Below, piece by piece: positions 4,896 to 12,946 of a stretch of DNA of 20,015 nucleotides (its first letter is position 1; every line of letters starts with the position of its first letter). A program made the translations under genes and the position numbers. The stretch is from the NCBI GenBank assembly GCA_002482925.1, contig DLGX01000072.1:1-20015 (forward strand), read 5' to 3'. Below the pieces are notes generated by a model that saw only the letters and a program-made list of their open reading frames with translations, searched no databases and was not told the DNA's origin. This DNA is from Candidatus Saccharibacteria bacterium UBA7683 (lineage in GTDB: Bacteria > Patescibacteriota > Saccharimonadia > Saccharimonadales > UBA7683).

Positions 4896-7493
4896 ATGAA
4901 GAAAAATGTGCTGACAAAAATTTTCGGTGACCCGCAGGCTAAAACCGTTAAGCGTTTAAAAAAACAAGTTATAAAAGTTAATGAACTTGAATCTGTCTAT
5001 GAAAAAATGAGCTTAGAAAAGCTTGCTAAACAAACAGAAGAATTCAAAAAACAACTTAAAAATAAAAAAACCCTTGATGAAATCTTACCGCATGCGTTTG
5101 CCGTAGTGCGCGAGGTTTCTAAGCGTACGCTTGGCAAACGTCATTTCGATGTACAGCTTATTGGCGGTATGGCGCTTCATGAAGGCAACGTGGCAGAAAT
5201 GAAGACTGGTGAAGGTAAAACTCTTGTTGCGACGTTACCGGTGTACCTCAACGCCTTAACTGGTAAAGGTGTGCATGTTGTTACAGTAAATGATTACCTT
5301 GCACAACGTGATGCTGGCTGGAACGCTGCAGTTTTTGACACGCTTGGCATGAGCATTGGTGTCATTATTGCAGACCAATCATTTATTTATGACGAGGAAT
5401 TTATAAACAACGATCACACAGATGAGCGTATGCAACACCTTAAACCGTGTACTCGAAGAGAAGCCTACGCCGCAGATATTACCTACGGTACAAACAACGA
5501 ATTCGGGTTCGATTACCTGCGCGACAACATGGTGAACACTGCAGAAAACCTTCGTCAACGTGAACTTAACTTCGCGATTGTAGATGAAGTAGATTCAATT
5601 TTAATCGATGAAGCGAGAACTCCGCTTATTATTTCTGCGCCTTCAAGCGAAAGCGGTACAGGTTATTCTACCTTTGCAGAAATTGCTCGAAAACTAACAC
5701 CTGAAGATTACGAACTCGACGAAAAACGTCGTTCGGTTGCACTTAACGACGTTGGTATTGAAAAAATTCAAAAGCTTCTAAAAATTGAGAATCTTTACGA
5801 CCCAGAACATATTCGTTTAATCTATCACATGGACCAAGCGCTTAAAGCACAAACATTATTCCGTCGAGAGAAAGAATATGTAATTTCACGAGACGGCGAA
5901 ATCGTTATTGTAGATGAATTCACCGGCCGTTTAATGCACGGTCGTCGTTACAACGAAGGGTTGCACCAGGCAATTGAAGCCAAAGAAGGCGTAGAGGTAC
6001 AACAAGAAAGCCAAACACTCGCGACCATTTCATTCCAGAACTACTTCCGTTTGTACGACAAACTTGCTGGTATGACAGGTACAGCATCTACCGAAGCGGA
6101 AGAATTCAACCAGATTTACGGCATAGATGTAATTGAAATTCCAGCTAATCGTCCGATTGCTCGTGAAGATAGAACAGACCGTATTTATAAAACTGAAGCT
6201 GGCAAATTCAAAGCCATGATTCGCGAAGTGAAAGAACTTCATAAAAAAGGTCAGCCAGTCTTGATTGGTACCGTTTCTATTGAAAAGAACGAACTACTTT
6301 CAGAGCTACTTACCAAAGCAAAAGTTCCCCATCAGGTGCTTAATGCTAAGAATAACGAATCTGAAGCTGCAATCGTGGCTAAGGCTGGTCAAAAAGGCGG
6401 CGTAACGCTTGCTACTAACATTGCTGGTCGTGGTACAGATATTGTGCTTGGCGAAGGTGTGAAAGAGCTCGGTGGACTTGTGGTAATTGGCTCAGAACGA
6501 CATGAATCACGTCGAATCGACAATCAGCTTCGTGGTCGTTGTGGACGACAGGGCGACCCTGGTATGACTCAGTTTTATGTTTCTTGTGAAGATGATCTTA
6601 TGCGTATCTTCGGTGGCGATAGAGTTCGTTCACTTATGGATCGACTTGGTATTGAAGAAGATCAAGCCATTGAAAACCGAGCCGTTTCACGAACGCTAGA
6701 AAATGCACAGAAAAAGGTTGAAGGCTATAACTACGATTCCCGTAAAAATGTTGTGCAGTACGACGATGTCATGAACCGACATCGTAAAGCAGTTTATACT
6801 ATTCGCAAACGTGCCCTCCTAGCCGAAGATATCAGCAAACAAATTAAGCAAATGGTAGAACAAGAAGCTGAAAGCTGGTCAAAAATTACTCCGGTTGATA
6901 AAAAAGAATTCTACCGAGAACTTCAAACGGTTTTTCCTCTCAGTGAAAAACAGCTCAAAGACCTTAAAACCACTCAAGATGAAAAAGAACGTACCAAACG
7001 ATTCAAAGAGTATGGTTATGAACTGTATGTAGACAGAGAAGAAGCACTCGGTACCGACCTAATGCGTCAAGTTGAACGAGAAGCCGTTATGCAGGTACTC
7101 GATCAGCTTTGGATGGAACATCTGGAAAACATGGAACACCTCAGAAACGGCATCGGTTGGCGCTCAATTGGTCAGAAAGATCCATTAGTAGAATATCGTC
7201 GAGAAGGCCAGGTACTATTTGAAACTATGCAGGCAACTTTGCGTTTTGAAGTAGTAAAGGGTCTTAATCATCTTCAGCCTCACCAGGTTCAACAAGCGGT
7301 TGAAACCGAGCTCACTAAAATGGCTCGTCAAGCAACAGATAACGCGAACCAAATTACCACAGGGGTCGCTTCGAATGCTGAAGATTTTGAAGGTGAAGTA
7401 GTAAAACGAATAGTAATTCCGAACACTAAAAAGAAAACCACAATTAAAAAGACTCGCAAGCAGCAACGTCAAAATCGGAAGAAAAACCACTAG
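4896..7493 (+). CDS. secA: Preprotein translocase ATPase SecA
   Basis: The 865-residue motor of the Sec pathway, which pushes unfolded preproteins through SecYEG by ATP hydrolysis at the inner face of the membrane. Visible motifs are Walker A (MKTGEGKT, residues 102-109) and the DEAD-type Walker B (VDEVDSILIDEAR, from about 228). The preprotein-binding domain follows, then TGTASTEAEEF, the NBD2 motif ATNIAGRGTDIVLG (about 505) and the arginine-finger region LRGRCGRQGDPG (about 540; Cys where Ser is usual). The helical scaffold carries QYDDVMN and MEHLENMEHLRNGIG. The C-terminus ends in a Lys/Arg-rich tail and lacks the CxCx(8)CH zinc motif that binds SecB. The start is ATG 4896 with AGAGGGA about a dozen bases upstream. 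The stop is two bases from that of the convergent UbiA gene. It would export the wall hydrolase and other envelope proteins encoded nearby. Confidence 0.98.
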   Translation: MKKNVLTKIFGDPQAKTVKRLKKQVIKVNELESVYEKMSLEKLAKQTEEFKKQLKNKKTLDEILPHAFAVVREVSKRTLGKRHFDVQLIGGMALHEGNVAEMKTGEGKTLVATLPVYLNALTGKGVHVVTVNDYLAQRDAGWNAAVFDTLGMSIGVIIADQSFIYDEEFINNDHTDERMQHLKPCTRREAYAADITYGTNNEFGFDYLRDNMVNTAENLRQRELNFAIVDEVDSILIDEARTPLIISAPSSESGTGYSTFAEIARKLTPEDYELDEKRRSVALNDVGIEKIQKLLKIENLYDPEHIRLIYHMDQALKAQTLFRREKEYVISRDGEIVIVDEFTGRLMHGRRYNEGLHQAIEAKEGVEVQQESQTLATISFQNYFRLYDKLAGMTGTASTEAEEFNQIYGIDVIEIPANRPIAREDRTDRIYKTEAGKFKAMIREVKELHKKGQPVLIGTVSIEKNELLSELLTKAKVPHQVLNAKNNESEAAIVAKAGQKGGVTLATNIAGRGTDIVLGEGVKELGGLVVIGSERHESRRIDNQLRGRCGRQGDPGMTQFYVSCEDDLMRIFGGDRVRSLMDRLGIEEDQAIENRAVSRTLENAQKKVEGYNYDSRKNVVQYDDVMNRHRKAVYTIRKRALLAEDISKQIKQMVEQEAESWSKITPVDKKEFYRELQTVFPLSEKQLKDLKTTQDEKERTKRFKEYGYELYVDREEALGTDLMRQVEREAVMQVLDQLWMEHLENMEHLRNGIGWRSIGQKDPLVEYRREGQVLFETMQATLRFEVVKGLNHLQPHQVQQAVETELTKMARQATDNANQITTGVASNAEDFEGEVVKRIVIPNTKKKTTIKKTRKQQRQNRKKNH

Positions 7494-7510
7494 TACTAAG
7501 CCGGTTTTTT
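7482..7510. terminator. Possible bidirectional terminator between secA and the convergent ubiA-like gene
   Basis: AAAAACC (7482-7488) pairs with GGTTTTT (7503-7509) around a loop that contains the near-palindrome CTAGTACTAAG. A-run and T-run flanks give a U-tract in both directions. It overlaps the 3' ends of both genes, whose stop codons are only two bases apart. Confidence 0.45.
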
Positions 7511-8470
7511 AAGATGTAGCAACGCTTCTGTGCCCATTGCTAAAAATATTACGGATGCTGCAATAAGTGTGTAAGTTTGCTCTTGCTGACTTAGTGGAAG
7601 TATTAAAATAAAAACCAAAAATGCTATGCCGTTTGCAAACCTTCCCAGTGTAGCTACGTAAATAAGTTTATTTTCAAGTAACTGTTCTTTTGCAAGATTT
7701 GCTAGCACTGCCACAATGGGCAAAGAAAGGGCAATACTTGCTATGGTGAATAACGTGTTGTTCCAATAGGCGAGAAGACCACACATTCCTGCTACCCAGA
7801 AGGTAGCTGAAGTTATTGCAGTTGTAGCTTGGCCGTAACGAACAATGAATGTTCGCTTACCAAACTTTTTATCACCAGCAACATCTCTCACATCTTTTAG
7901 TAGAATACGAGCTATGAAACATGCATATAAAGCTAGGGTTAAAAGGGTGGTTCGAGCCATATCTAAGTGCAGTGCATTACTTGCTTCAAGTCCTAGAAAA
8001 AACGGATAGAACACATACAATGCCGAAAGACTAAGTGTTGCAATAACCCCGCGATAAGAAATTTTAAACGGTGGTGTGGAATAAAGGTAGCCATATAAAA
8101 GACCAAACGTTGTATAAACGGCCGCGAGTGGGGATATCAAAATGCTTAGACAAAATGCCAGAGCGGCCGATACTAGTGCGAGTGTTCTCAGTTCACTTCG
8201 TGCCGCGTTACCCTTAACAAGTGGTCTCTCACCCTGTAATAGCTTGAGGTTAACCTTATCGATTTCTTCATCGGCTAGATCGTTGAGCGAAGTTCCATTT
8301 GCATACCAGAGCGCGAGTACAATAAGTATCAAAACAAGTTTCATCGGCGATGTAGAATCATTAGCATAAAAATAACCCATCAATGCAAATAAGAACATTA
8401 GAATTGTTGTTCGAACGCGAACCATCTGTCCTAATAAAAATATTTTTTTGGCAAGTGTTTTTACATACAT
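7496..8470 (-). CDS. UbiA-family integral membrane prenyltransferase
   Basis: A polytopic protein (324 residues from the ATG chosen here) with eight or nine hydrophobic helices and both aspartate motifs of the UbiA superfamily. The first is NDLADEEID (N63, D64, D67, D71) and the second is DVRDVAGD (D193, D196, D200), followed by KKFGKRTFIVRYG. These bind Mg2+ and the prenyl diphosphate; the family attaches an isoprenoid chain to an aromatic or lipid acceptor. The acceptor is not predictable: CPR genomes usually lack quinone pathways and none is visible here. Start: ATG 8470 has an AGG six bases upstream and overlaps the preceding gene by 10 bases. ATG 8491 would add seven residues, has no SD and overlaps by 31. 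It is probably co-transcribed and translationally coupled with the small membrane protein upstream. Confidence 0.85.
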   Translation of the reverse strand: MYVKTLAKKIFLLGQMVRVRTTILMFLFALMGYFYANDSTSPMKLVLILIVLALWYANGTSLNDLADEEIDKVNLKLLQGERPLVKGNAARSELRTLALVSAALAFCLSILISPLAAVYTTFGLLYGYLYSTPPFKISYRGVIATLSLSALYVFYPFFLGLEASNALHLDMARTTLLTLALYACFIARILLKDVRDVAGDKKFGKRTFIVRYGQATTAITSATFWVAGMCGLLAYWNNTLFTIASIALSLPIVAVLANLAKEQLLENKLIYVATLGRFANGIAFLVFILILPLSQQEQTYTLIAASVIFLAMGTEALLHLKKPA

Positions 8471-8985
8471 TTCGCGCCTGGGCGGCTGCATTGATACATT
8501 ACAATTGCAATAAGAATCATAAATCCAAGCAGTGCCATTCCGGCAAGAATCATAATGACAGAAAGAATACCGCCAATTATTGAAGTAGTATTTTTAAACT
8601 TCTCGATAGTTTCTGGAGTGTAGAATCCTACCGTCTGTGTTGGACTAACAGACGGTTTAAAGTTTTCTGAGATAGTGACAGGCGTTGAATCTACTTGTTC
8701 ACTAAAGGTATTAGCTGGTGGCTGTAGGCGACTTTGGTTATGCTCTGATTCAAGCGCTTCTACAGATTCTCTCAGTAGTGCCTTGTGGCCAACGAAAGGA
8801 TATACGATCCAGATGAGAATACCGAAAAATGGTACGACAAATGGTCCAAAAACAACAACAAGCAACCAAAAAACCTTCGAATTTGTAGGTGCGTACTTCC
8901 CAGTATAGAAAATGTCAAAAATTAGTAAGCCAGGAATTGCTAAAAAGATCAGCGGAAATAAATCAAATGAAAAAGATCTTAACAT
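8461..8985 (-). CDS. Small membrane protein, three predicted helices, unknown function
   Basis: I do not recognise this protein (174 residues from the second ATG). Helices are predicted at about residues 8-27, 40-64 and 134-164. The second resembles the two-hydrophobic-patch PLDc_N-type segment (WLLVVVFGPFVVPFFG) found in many small bacterial membrane proteins. A polar Ser/Thr/Pro/Glu linker of about 65 residues lies between helices 2 and 3. Two cysteines sit near the C-terminus (CSRPGAKCM). The first ATG is at 8991; I prefer the ATG at 8985 because a TAGAAT -10 box ends exactly six bases before it, the spacing seen at other leaderless starts here. It forms a two-gene minus-strand unit with the UbiA-like gene and might help it act on lipids, but that is a guess from position alone. 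Confidence 0.75.
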   Translation of the reverse strand: MLRSFSFDLFPLIFLAIPGLLIFDIFYTGKYAPTNSKVFWLLVVVFGPFVVPFFGILIWIVYPFVGHKALLRESVEALESEHNQSRLQPPANTFSEQVDSTPVTISENFKPSVSPTQTVGFYTPETIEKFKNTTSIIGGILSVIMILAGMALLGFMILIAIVMYQCSRPGAKCM

Positions 8986-8991
8986 ATTCAT

Positions 8992-8997
8992 ATTCTA
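8992..8997 (-). promoter_or_regulatory. -10 box for the minus-strand membrane protein/UbiA unit
   Basis: On the minus strand this reads TAGAAT (5/6 to consensus). It ends six bases before the ATG at 8985, so the mRNA would begin at or next to the start codon. It is divergent from the M16 peptidase promoter about 60 bases away. Confidence 0.45.
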
Positions 8998-9055
8998 AGC
9001 TTAAATTCATAAAACACCAATATATTTCTACCTAGAACCTAAACTGTAAAACCTG

Positions 9056-9061
9056 TACACT
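9056..9061 (+). promoter_or_regulatory. -10 box for the M16 peptidase-murD-murL unit
   Basis: TACACT preceded directly by TG ends seven bases before the ATG at 9069. There is no SD, so a leaderless transcript is predicted. No clear -35 is visible. Confidence 0.45.
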
Positions 9062-9068
9062 AGTAATC

Positions 9069-10352
9069 ATGCAGCATAAAGTCCGAGAAGTTCGTTTAAA
9101 AAACGGTGTCAAAGGTTTATTAATAGACATTCCACAGGCAACTGTGATGAGTTATGATTTTAATCTTCGTGCTGGATACTATCTTGCTGACATAGGCAAG
9201 TGGGAAACTCCGCACGTAATGGAACATTTGCTGTGCGGCGCGAATGAAGAATTCAAAAAAGCTCGATACTTTGAAGCCGAAGTAAAGAAGAACGGTGCCT
9301 ATTCTAACGCATACACCAATACTTATAATGTTGGCTACGTAGGCGAGTGCGCGGATTTTGAATGGGATCGAATGCTTAATTTAATGATGCTTTCAATTTC
9401 AAAGCCACTATTTCTTCAAGAAGAGTTCACGGCTGAAATTGGAAACGTGCGCGAAGAACTTACGGGGTACCTCAACAACTACTTTAGACAACTTGGAATT
9501 GCGCTTTCTGAACGTCTGGGCTTTTTGGTAAACAGTGATCGAGCACGACTAAACAAACTTGGCGATATTACCCTGGCTGATGTGCGAAATCATTATAATA
9601 AAACCCATAGCCTAGAAAATATTTCGTTTGCAATAGCGGGCAACTTAAAAGGCCGCCGGGAACAGATTACAAATATCTTAGAAAAAAAATTAACATTGCC
9701 AACAGGGCAGCGCATAGAGCTTCCTACAACAGAACTTAAAAAGCAAAATGCACCACTGTATGTAGAAAATAAAACTGTAGAATCACTCTACGTTAGCTTC
9801 AGTATGCTTCTACCACGCCGTGTAACTGAGCCAGAAATTGATGCGCTTCGGGCGCTCAATAATATTCTGACCGCTACCATGGATTCACTGATATTGGGTG
9901 ATATCCGAGAAAAGGGCCTAGCATATTACATCTGGTCTTCGGGCAGTCGGGGCCATGACTACAGTGTGTGGGATTTTGATTTTCAAGTAAGCCCAGAAAA
10001 CGCCAAAAAAGCCATTCAGGTGATTGTAAAGCATTTAAAAACAGTGCTTGGCGGAGGGGTTACACCTGAACTACTCAAAACTTCCAAAAATTATGCACTT
10101 GGAAGTTTCCAGATGGGCGCACAAACAGTAAACAGCATTTTAAGTGGCTATAGTTACGAATATGGGCTCACTGGTGAAATTATGGATTACGACAGAGTTC
10201 CCGAACGAATTAAAGGCGTTACTACTAATCGTGTAACTAAAATCGCCCAGGCCTTTCACGAAGAAGCTTTATGGGATTTTGGCGTACTCGGTAACTGCGG
10301 CCAAGATTTTGTAAATGAACTGTACGCAGAACTTGCTAAACTTTGGAAGTAA
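9069..10352 (+). CDS. M16-family zinc metallopeptidase (insulinase/MPP-like)
   Basis: A 427-residue protease of the pitrilysin/insulinase family, typical of single-chain bacterial half-size members (about 400-440). The inverted zinc motif HxxEH is complete (HVMEH, H49, E52, H53). The third ligand glutamate, expected 76 residues on, is present at E130 (NVREELTGY). The C-terminal half is the second, non-catalytic M16 domain (about 225-427). Such enzymes degrade peptides inside a closed chamber formed by dimers; the substrate here is unknown. No signal peptide is seen, so it is probably cytoplasmic. It has no SD and begins seven bases after a -10 box. murD follows two bases after the stop, so the peptidase heads a three-gene operon with murD and murL. 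No wall role is known to me for it. Confidence 0.9.
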   Translation: MQHKVREVRLKNGVKGLLIDIPQATVMSYDFNLRAGYYLADIGKWETPHVMEHLLCGANEEFKKARYFEAEVKKNGAYSNAYTNTYNVGYVGECADFEWDRMLNLMMLSISKPLFLQEEFTAEIGNVREELTGYLNNYFRQLGIALSERLGFLVNSDRARLNKLGDITLADVRNHYNKTHSLENISFAIAGNLKGRREQITNILEKKLTLPTGQRIELPTTELKKQNAPLYVENKTVESLYVSFSMLLPRRVTEPEIDALRALNNILTATMDSLILGDIREKGLAYYIWSSGSRGHDYSVWDFDFQVSPENAKKAIQVIVKHLKTVLGGGVTPELLKTSKNYALGSFQMGAQTVNSILSGYSYEYGLTGEIMDYDRVPERIKGVTTNRVTKIAQAFHEEALWDFGVLGNCGQDFVNELYAELAKLWK

Positions 10353-10354
10353 CT

Positions 10355-11641
10355 ATGAATGTAGCAATCATTGGTTATGGTGTAGAAGGAAAGGCCAGTT
10401 ATAAATACTGGAGGGTTTTAGGAGCTAACGTCACAATTATTGATGAAAACGAACATGTTTCTGAGCTTCCTGAAAATGCCAAAACAATTTTAGGACCTAC
10501 CGCACTTGATCATCTGAATGATTTTGATCTTGTCATTCGCACTCCACCTCTCAGGCCTGACAAGCTTAATACAACAGCTAAAGTATGGTCAGCAACCAAT
10601 GAATTCTTTGAAAAATGCCAAGCACCAATAATCGGCGTTACAGGCACTAAAGGCAAAGGTACAACCGCCACACTGATTGCAAAAATTTTAGAAAATTCAG
10701 GCATTAGGGTTCATTTGGTGGGTAATATTGGAACACCAGCGCTTACGGTTTTACCCGAAGTTAAAGCTACAGATGTAGTAGTGTTTGAACTTTCTAGTTT
10801 CCAGTTATGGGATCTAGAAAAATCACCTGAAACTGCTGTGGTACTTATGATTGAAGCAGATCATATGGACATTCACGCATCTATGGAAGAATACATAGCC
10901 GCAAAAGCAAACATTGTAAAACATCAAACCTCGGGAGATTTAGCAGTAGTACACCCTACAAACCACTATGCAAATCAGATTGCTCAACACTCTAAAGCAT
11001 CTATAAAACATTATTTGAACCGCGATGGTGCCTACGTTGAAAATGGAATCATTACAATTCAAAATGAAGAAATCTGCCATGTAGATGATGTCGGTTTAAT
11101 CGGCGCGCATAATTTAGAAAACATTTGTGCCGCAGTAACTGCCAGTTGGAAGTATACTCAAGATATCAATGCAATTAAATCTGCCCTACGCGATTTTAAG
11201 GGATTACCTCATAGATTAGAAGTTGTAACATCTACAGACAGCATTACATTTATTGATGACAGCTTTTCTTCAGCACCAGGCGCCACAATTGCGGCAATCA
11301 AGTCATTTACACAGCCAGAAATACTTATTTGTGGTGGGTTCGATAGAGGACTAGATTTTGCTGAACTCGCCACTGCTATTGCTGAACAACAAAATATTAA
11401 AAAAATTGTACTCATAGGTCAGACAAAGCATAAAATTGCACAAGCTTTAGACAAACTCGCCATAGATTCTTACGAAATTATGGAAACACAGGATTTTAAT
11501 AAAATACTTGAATTCGCGCGTCTCTCAGCCGAAGCGGGTGATGTGATAATTCTAAGTCCGGGCTGTGCAAGTTTTGATATGTTTGAAAACTTTAAAGACC
11601 GTGGAGAAGCGTTTCAAAAAATCGTAAAGGAATTCGCATGA
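10355..11641 (+). CDS. murD: UDP-N-acetylmuramoyl-L-alanine--glutamate ligase (MurD or MurD2 type)
   Basis: A 428-residue Mur ligase adding glutamate to UDP-MurNAc-L-Ala with ATP in the cytoplasm. The N-terminal nucleotide-binding fold starts MNVAIIGYGVEGKA. The ATP loop is GVTGTKGKGTT (94-104). Further motifs are ELSSFQLWD, DHMDIHASMEEYIAAK, GAHNLENICAA, and the C-terminal domain with GLPHRLEVV, DDSFSSAPGA and SPGCASFDMFENFKDRG. These fit MurD better than MurC/E/F. The gene overlaps the MurL-like gene by four bases (ATGA). In Xanthomonas the partner of MurL is MurD2, which adds L-Glu rather than D-Glu; pairing suggests the same specificity here, but sequence reading alone cannot prove it. 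ATG 10355 has GGAAG upstream; an in-frame TTG at 10343 lies inside the preceding gene and is less likely. Confidence 0.95.
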   Translation: MNVAIIGYGVEGKASYKYWRVLGANVTIIDENEHVSELPENAKTILGPTALDHLNDFDLVIRTPPLRPDKLNTTAKVWSATNEFFEKCQAPIIGVTGTKGKGTTATLIAKILENSGIRVHLVGNIGTPALTVLPEVKATDVVVFELSSFQLWDLEKSPETAVVLMIEADHMDIHASMEEYIAAKANIVKHQTSGDLAVVHPTNHYANQIAQHSKASIKHYLNRDGAYVENGIITIQNEEICHVDDVGLIGAHNLENICAAVTASWKYTQDINAIKSALRDFKGLPHRLEVVTSTDSITFIDDSFSSAPGATIAAIKSFTQPEILICGGFDRGLDFAELATAIAEQQNIKKIVLIGQTKHKIAQALDKLAIDSYEIMETQDFNKILEFARLSAEAGDVIILSPGCASFDMFENFKDRGEAFQKIVKEFA

Positions 11642-12939
11642 GCTACCAATCACCTTATAAAGAATTCACATTCGAAGACTATTCGTTTAACCACGAAACT
11701 GGCGTAGCCGAATTTCATTACAGCTTTGATGGGCTACGAAAGTTTGTTGAAAAAGTTCAGTTTAGTAATTTTGATTCAGGCAGTGTCAATAAAGTAGCTC
11801 TTAACAATGCACTGCAACTTGCATTTTACACAGCTGGAACGTCATATTACAAAGCATTTCCAACCAAAAAAGTGATCTTCAAGGTTGCCCAGCCAGATGA
11901 ATATCAGGCTACTTTTTTGCAAGAGGTATATACAAATGGACTCAGTCAATTTATTTTTGAAAACCATCTTACTCAAGTGGATATCGTAGTGTTTTCAGGC
12001 GAAGGTGCACATAAAACAGCGGTGAATTATGAGAGTGAAGGTGTTCTAGCACTCCAAAGTGGCGGTAAAGATTCGCTTCTTATGGCTAAGCTGCTTGAAC
12101 ATAACAGTGTTTCCTACACTGTTATGTACACATCATCATCAAATACATATCCACAGTTACTCAATAAACTTCAATCGAGCGTCAGAACAATTCAAAGAAC
12201 TCTAGATGTTGAAGCTTTGCTAGCGGCAACACACGATGGCGGGCTTAACGGTCACGTACCCGTTACTTACATAATGGAAAGCTACGCGCTGATAGACGCA
12301 ATCTTACATGGTGAAAACAAGATCTTAACATCTATCGGTGCGGAGGGCGGGGAAGCGCACGAACATATTGGTGATTTGAAGGTTAACCACCAGTGGTCAA
12401 AAACTTGGGAAGCTGAACAACTGCTCGCCACCTATGTACACGAATACATTGCACCAGAAATTAAAATTGGATCGCCGCTTCGCGGATATAGCGAACTAAA
12501 AATTGCCGAGCTGTTTGTAGAAAAATGCTGGAAAGAATTCGGTCATAGTTTTTCTTCATGCAACCTTGCTAACTACCAACAAGGCGAAGACAACTCACAG
12601 CTTACGTGGTGTGGTGAATGCCCAAAATGCGCAAATAGTTATCTGTTATTTGCTCCATTCGTTGAGCCTGAAGAACTGCAATCGCTTTTTGGTGGTCAAG
12701 ATTTATTTGTGAAACCAAGTCTCGCCGAAACATTTAAGGGCTTACTTGGTGTTGACGATGTAATGAAGCCATTTGAATGCGTCGGTGAAGTTGATGAGCT
12801 GCGCTTAGCGTACCAGATGGCAAAGCAGCGCTTTGTAGGTACGTACGAACTTCCATTTAGTGTTACAGAATCAAAATTTGACTATGAAAAGATCAATCCA
12901 AATCAAGATTGGTCGAGTCAGCTCATTACTACGGTATAA
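11638..12939 (+). CDS. murL: Probable UDP-MurNAc-L-Ala-L-Glu epimerase (MurL family)
   Basis: A 433-residue protein that I match to MurL, the ATP-dependent enzyme that converts the terminal L-Glu of UDP-MurNAc-L-Ala-L-Glu to D-Glu and so replaces glutamate racemase. The N-terminal strands fit that family as I know it (F-x-Y segments around 13-40). A PP-loop-like ATP site lies at SGGKDS (141-146), consistent with adenylation of the glutamate carboxylate. A GAEGGEAHEH segment is near 235. A cysteine cluster WCGECPKC (C325, C328, C331) is followed by NSYLLFAPF. It starts with ATGA overlapping murD, the strongest contextual support, since murL and murD2 are also neighbours in Xanthomonas. Alternatives are another PP-loop enzyme such as a tRNA thiolase or asparagine-synthase relative; these seem less likely. 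Its stop codon lies inside the -10 box of prfB. Confidence 0.8.
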   Translation: MSYQSPYKEFTFEDYSFNHETGVAEFHYSFDGLRKFVEKVQFSNFDSGSVNKVALNNALQLAFYTAGTSYYKAFPTKKVIFKVAQPDEYQATFLQEVYTNGLSQFIFENHLTQVDIVVFSGEGAHKTAVNYESEGVLALQSGGKDSLLMAKLLEHNSVSYTVMYTSSSNTYPQLLNKLQSSVRTIQRTLDVEALLAATHDGGLNGHVPVTYIMESYALIDAILHGENKILTSIGAEGGEAHEHIGDLKVNHQWSKTWEAEQLLATYVHEYIAPEIKIGSPLRGYSELKIAELFVEKCWKEFGHSFSSCNLANYQQGEDNSQLTWCGECPKCANSYLLFAPFVEPEELQSLFGGQDLFVKPSLAETFKGLLGVDDVMKPFECVGEVDELRLAYQMAKQRFVGTYELPFSVTESKFDYEKINPNQDWSSQLITTV

Positions 12940-12940
12940 T
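12935..12940 (+). promoter_or_regulatory. -10 box of prfB, overlapping the murL stop codon
   Basis: A perfect TATAAT ends six bases before the prfB ATG, and the TAA stop of murL (12937-12939) is contained in it. There is no SD before prfB, so a leaderless mRNA is expected. The -35 region lies in murL coding sequence and is not recognisable. Confidence 0.55.
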
Positions 12941-12946
12941 AGCTAC

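Noticed and set aside
12860..12946. In-frame 29-codon extension of prfB upstream of ATG 12947, as a possible frameshifted RF2 leader
   Set aside because: It overlaps the end of murL, has no RF2-like sequence, no CTTTGA site and no SD for shifting; the -10 box at 12935-12940 lies within it.
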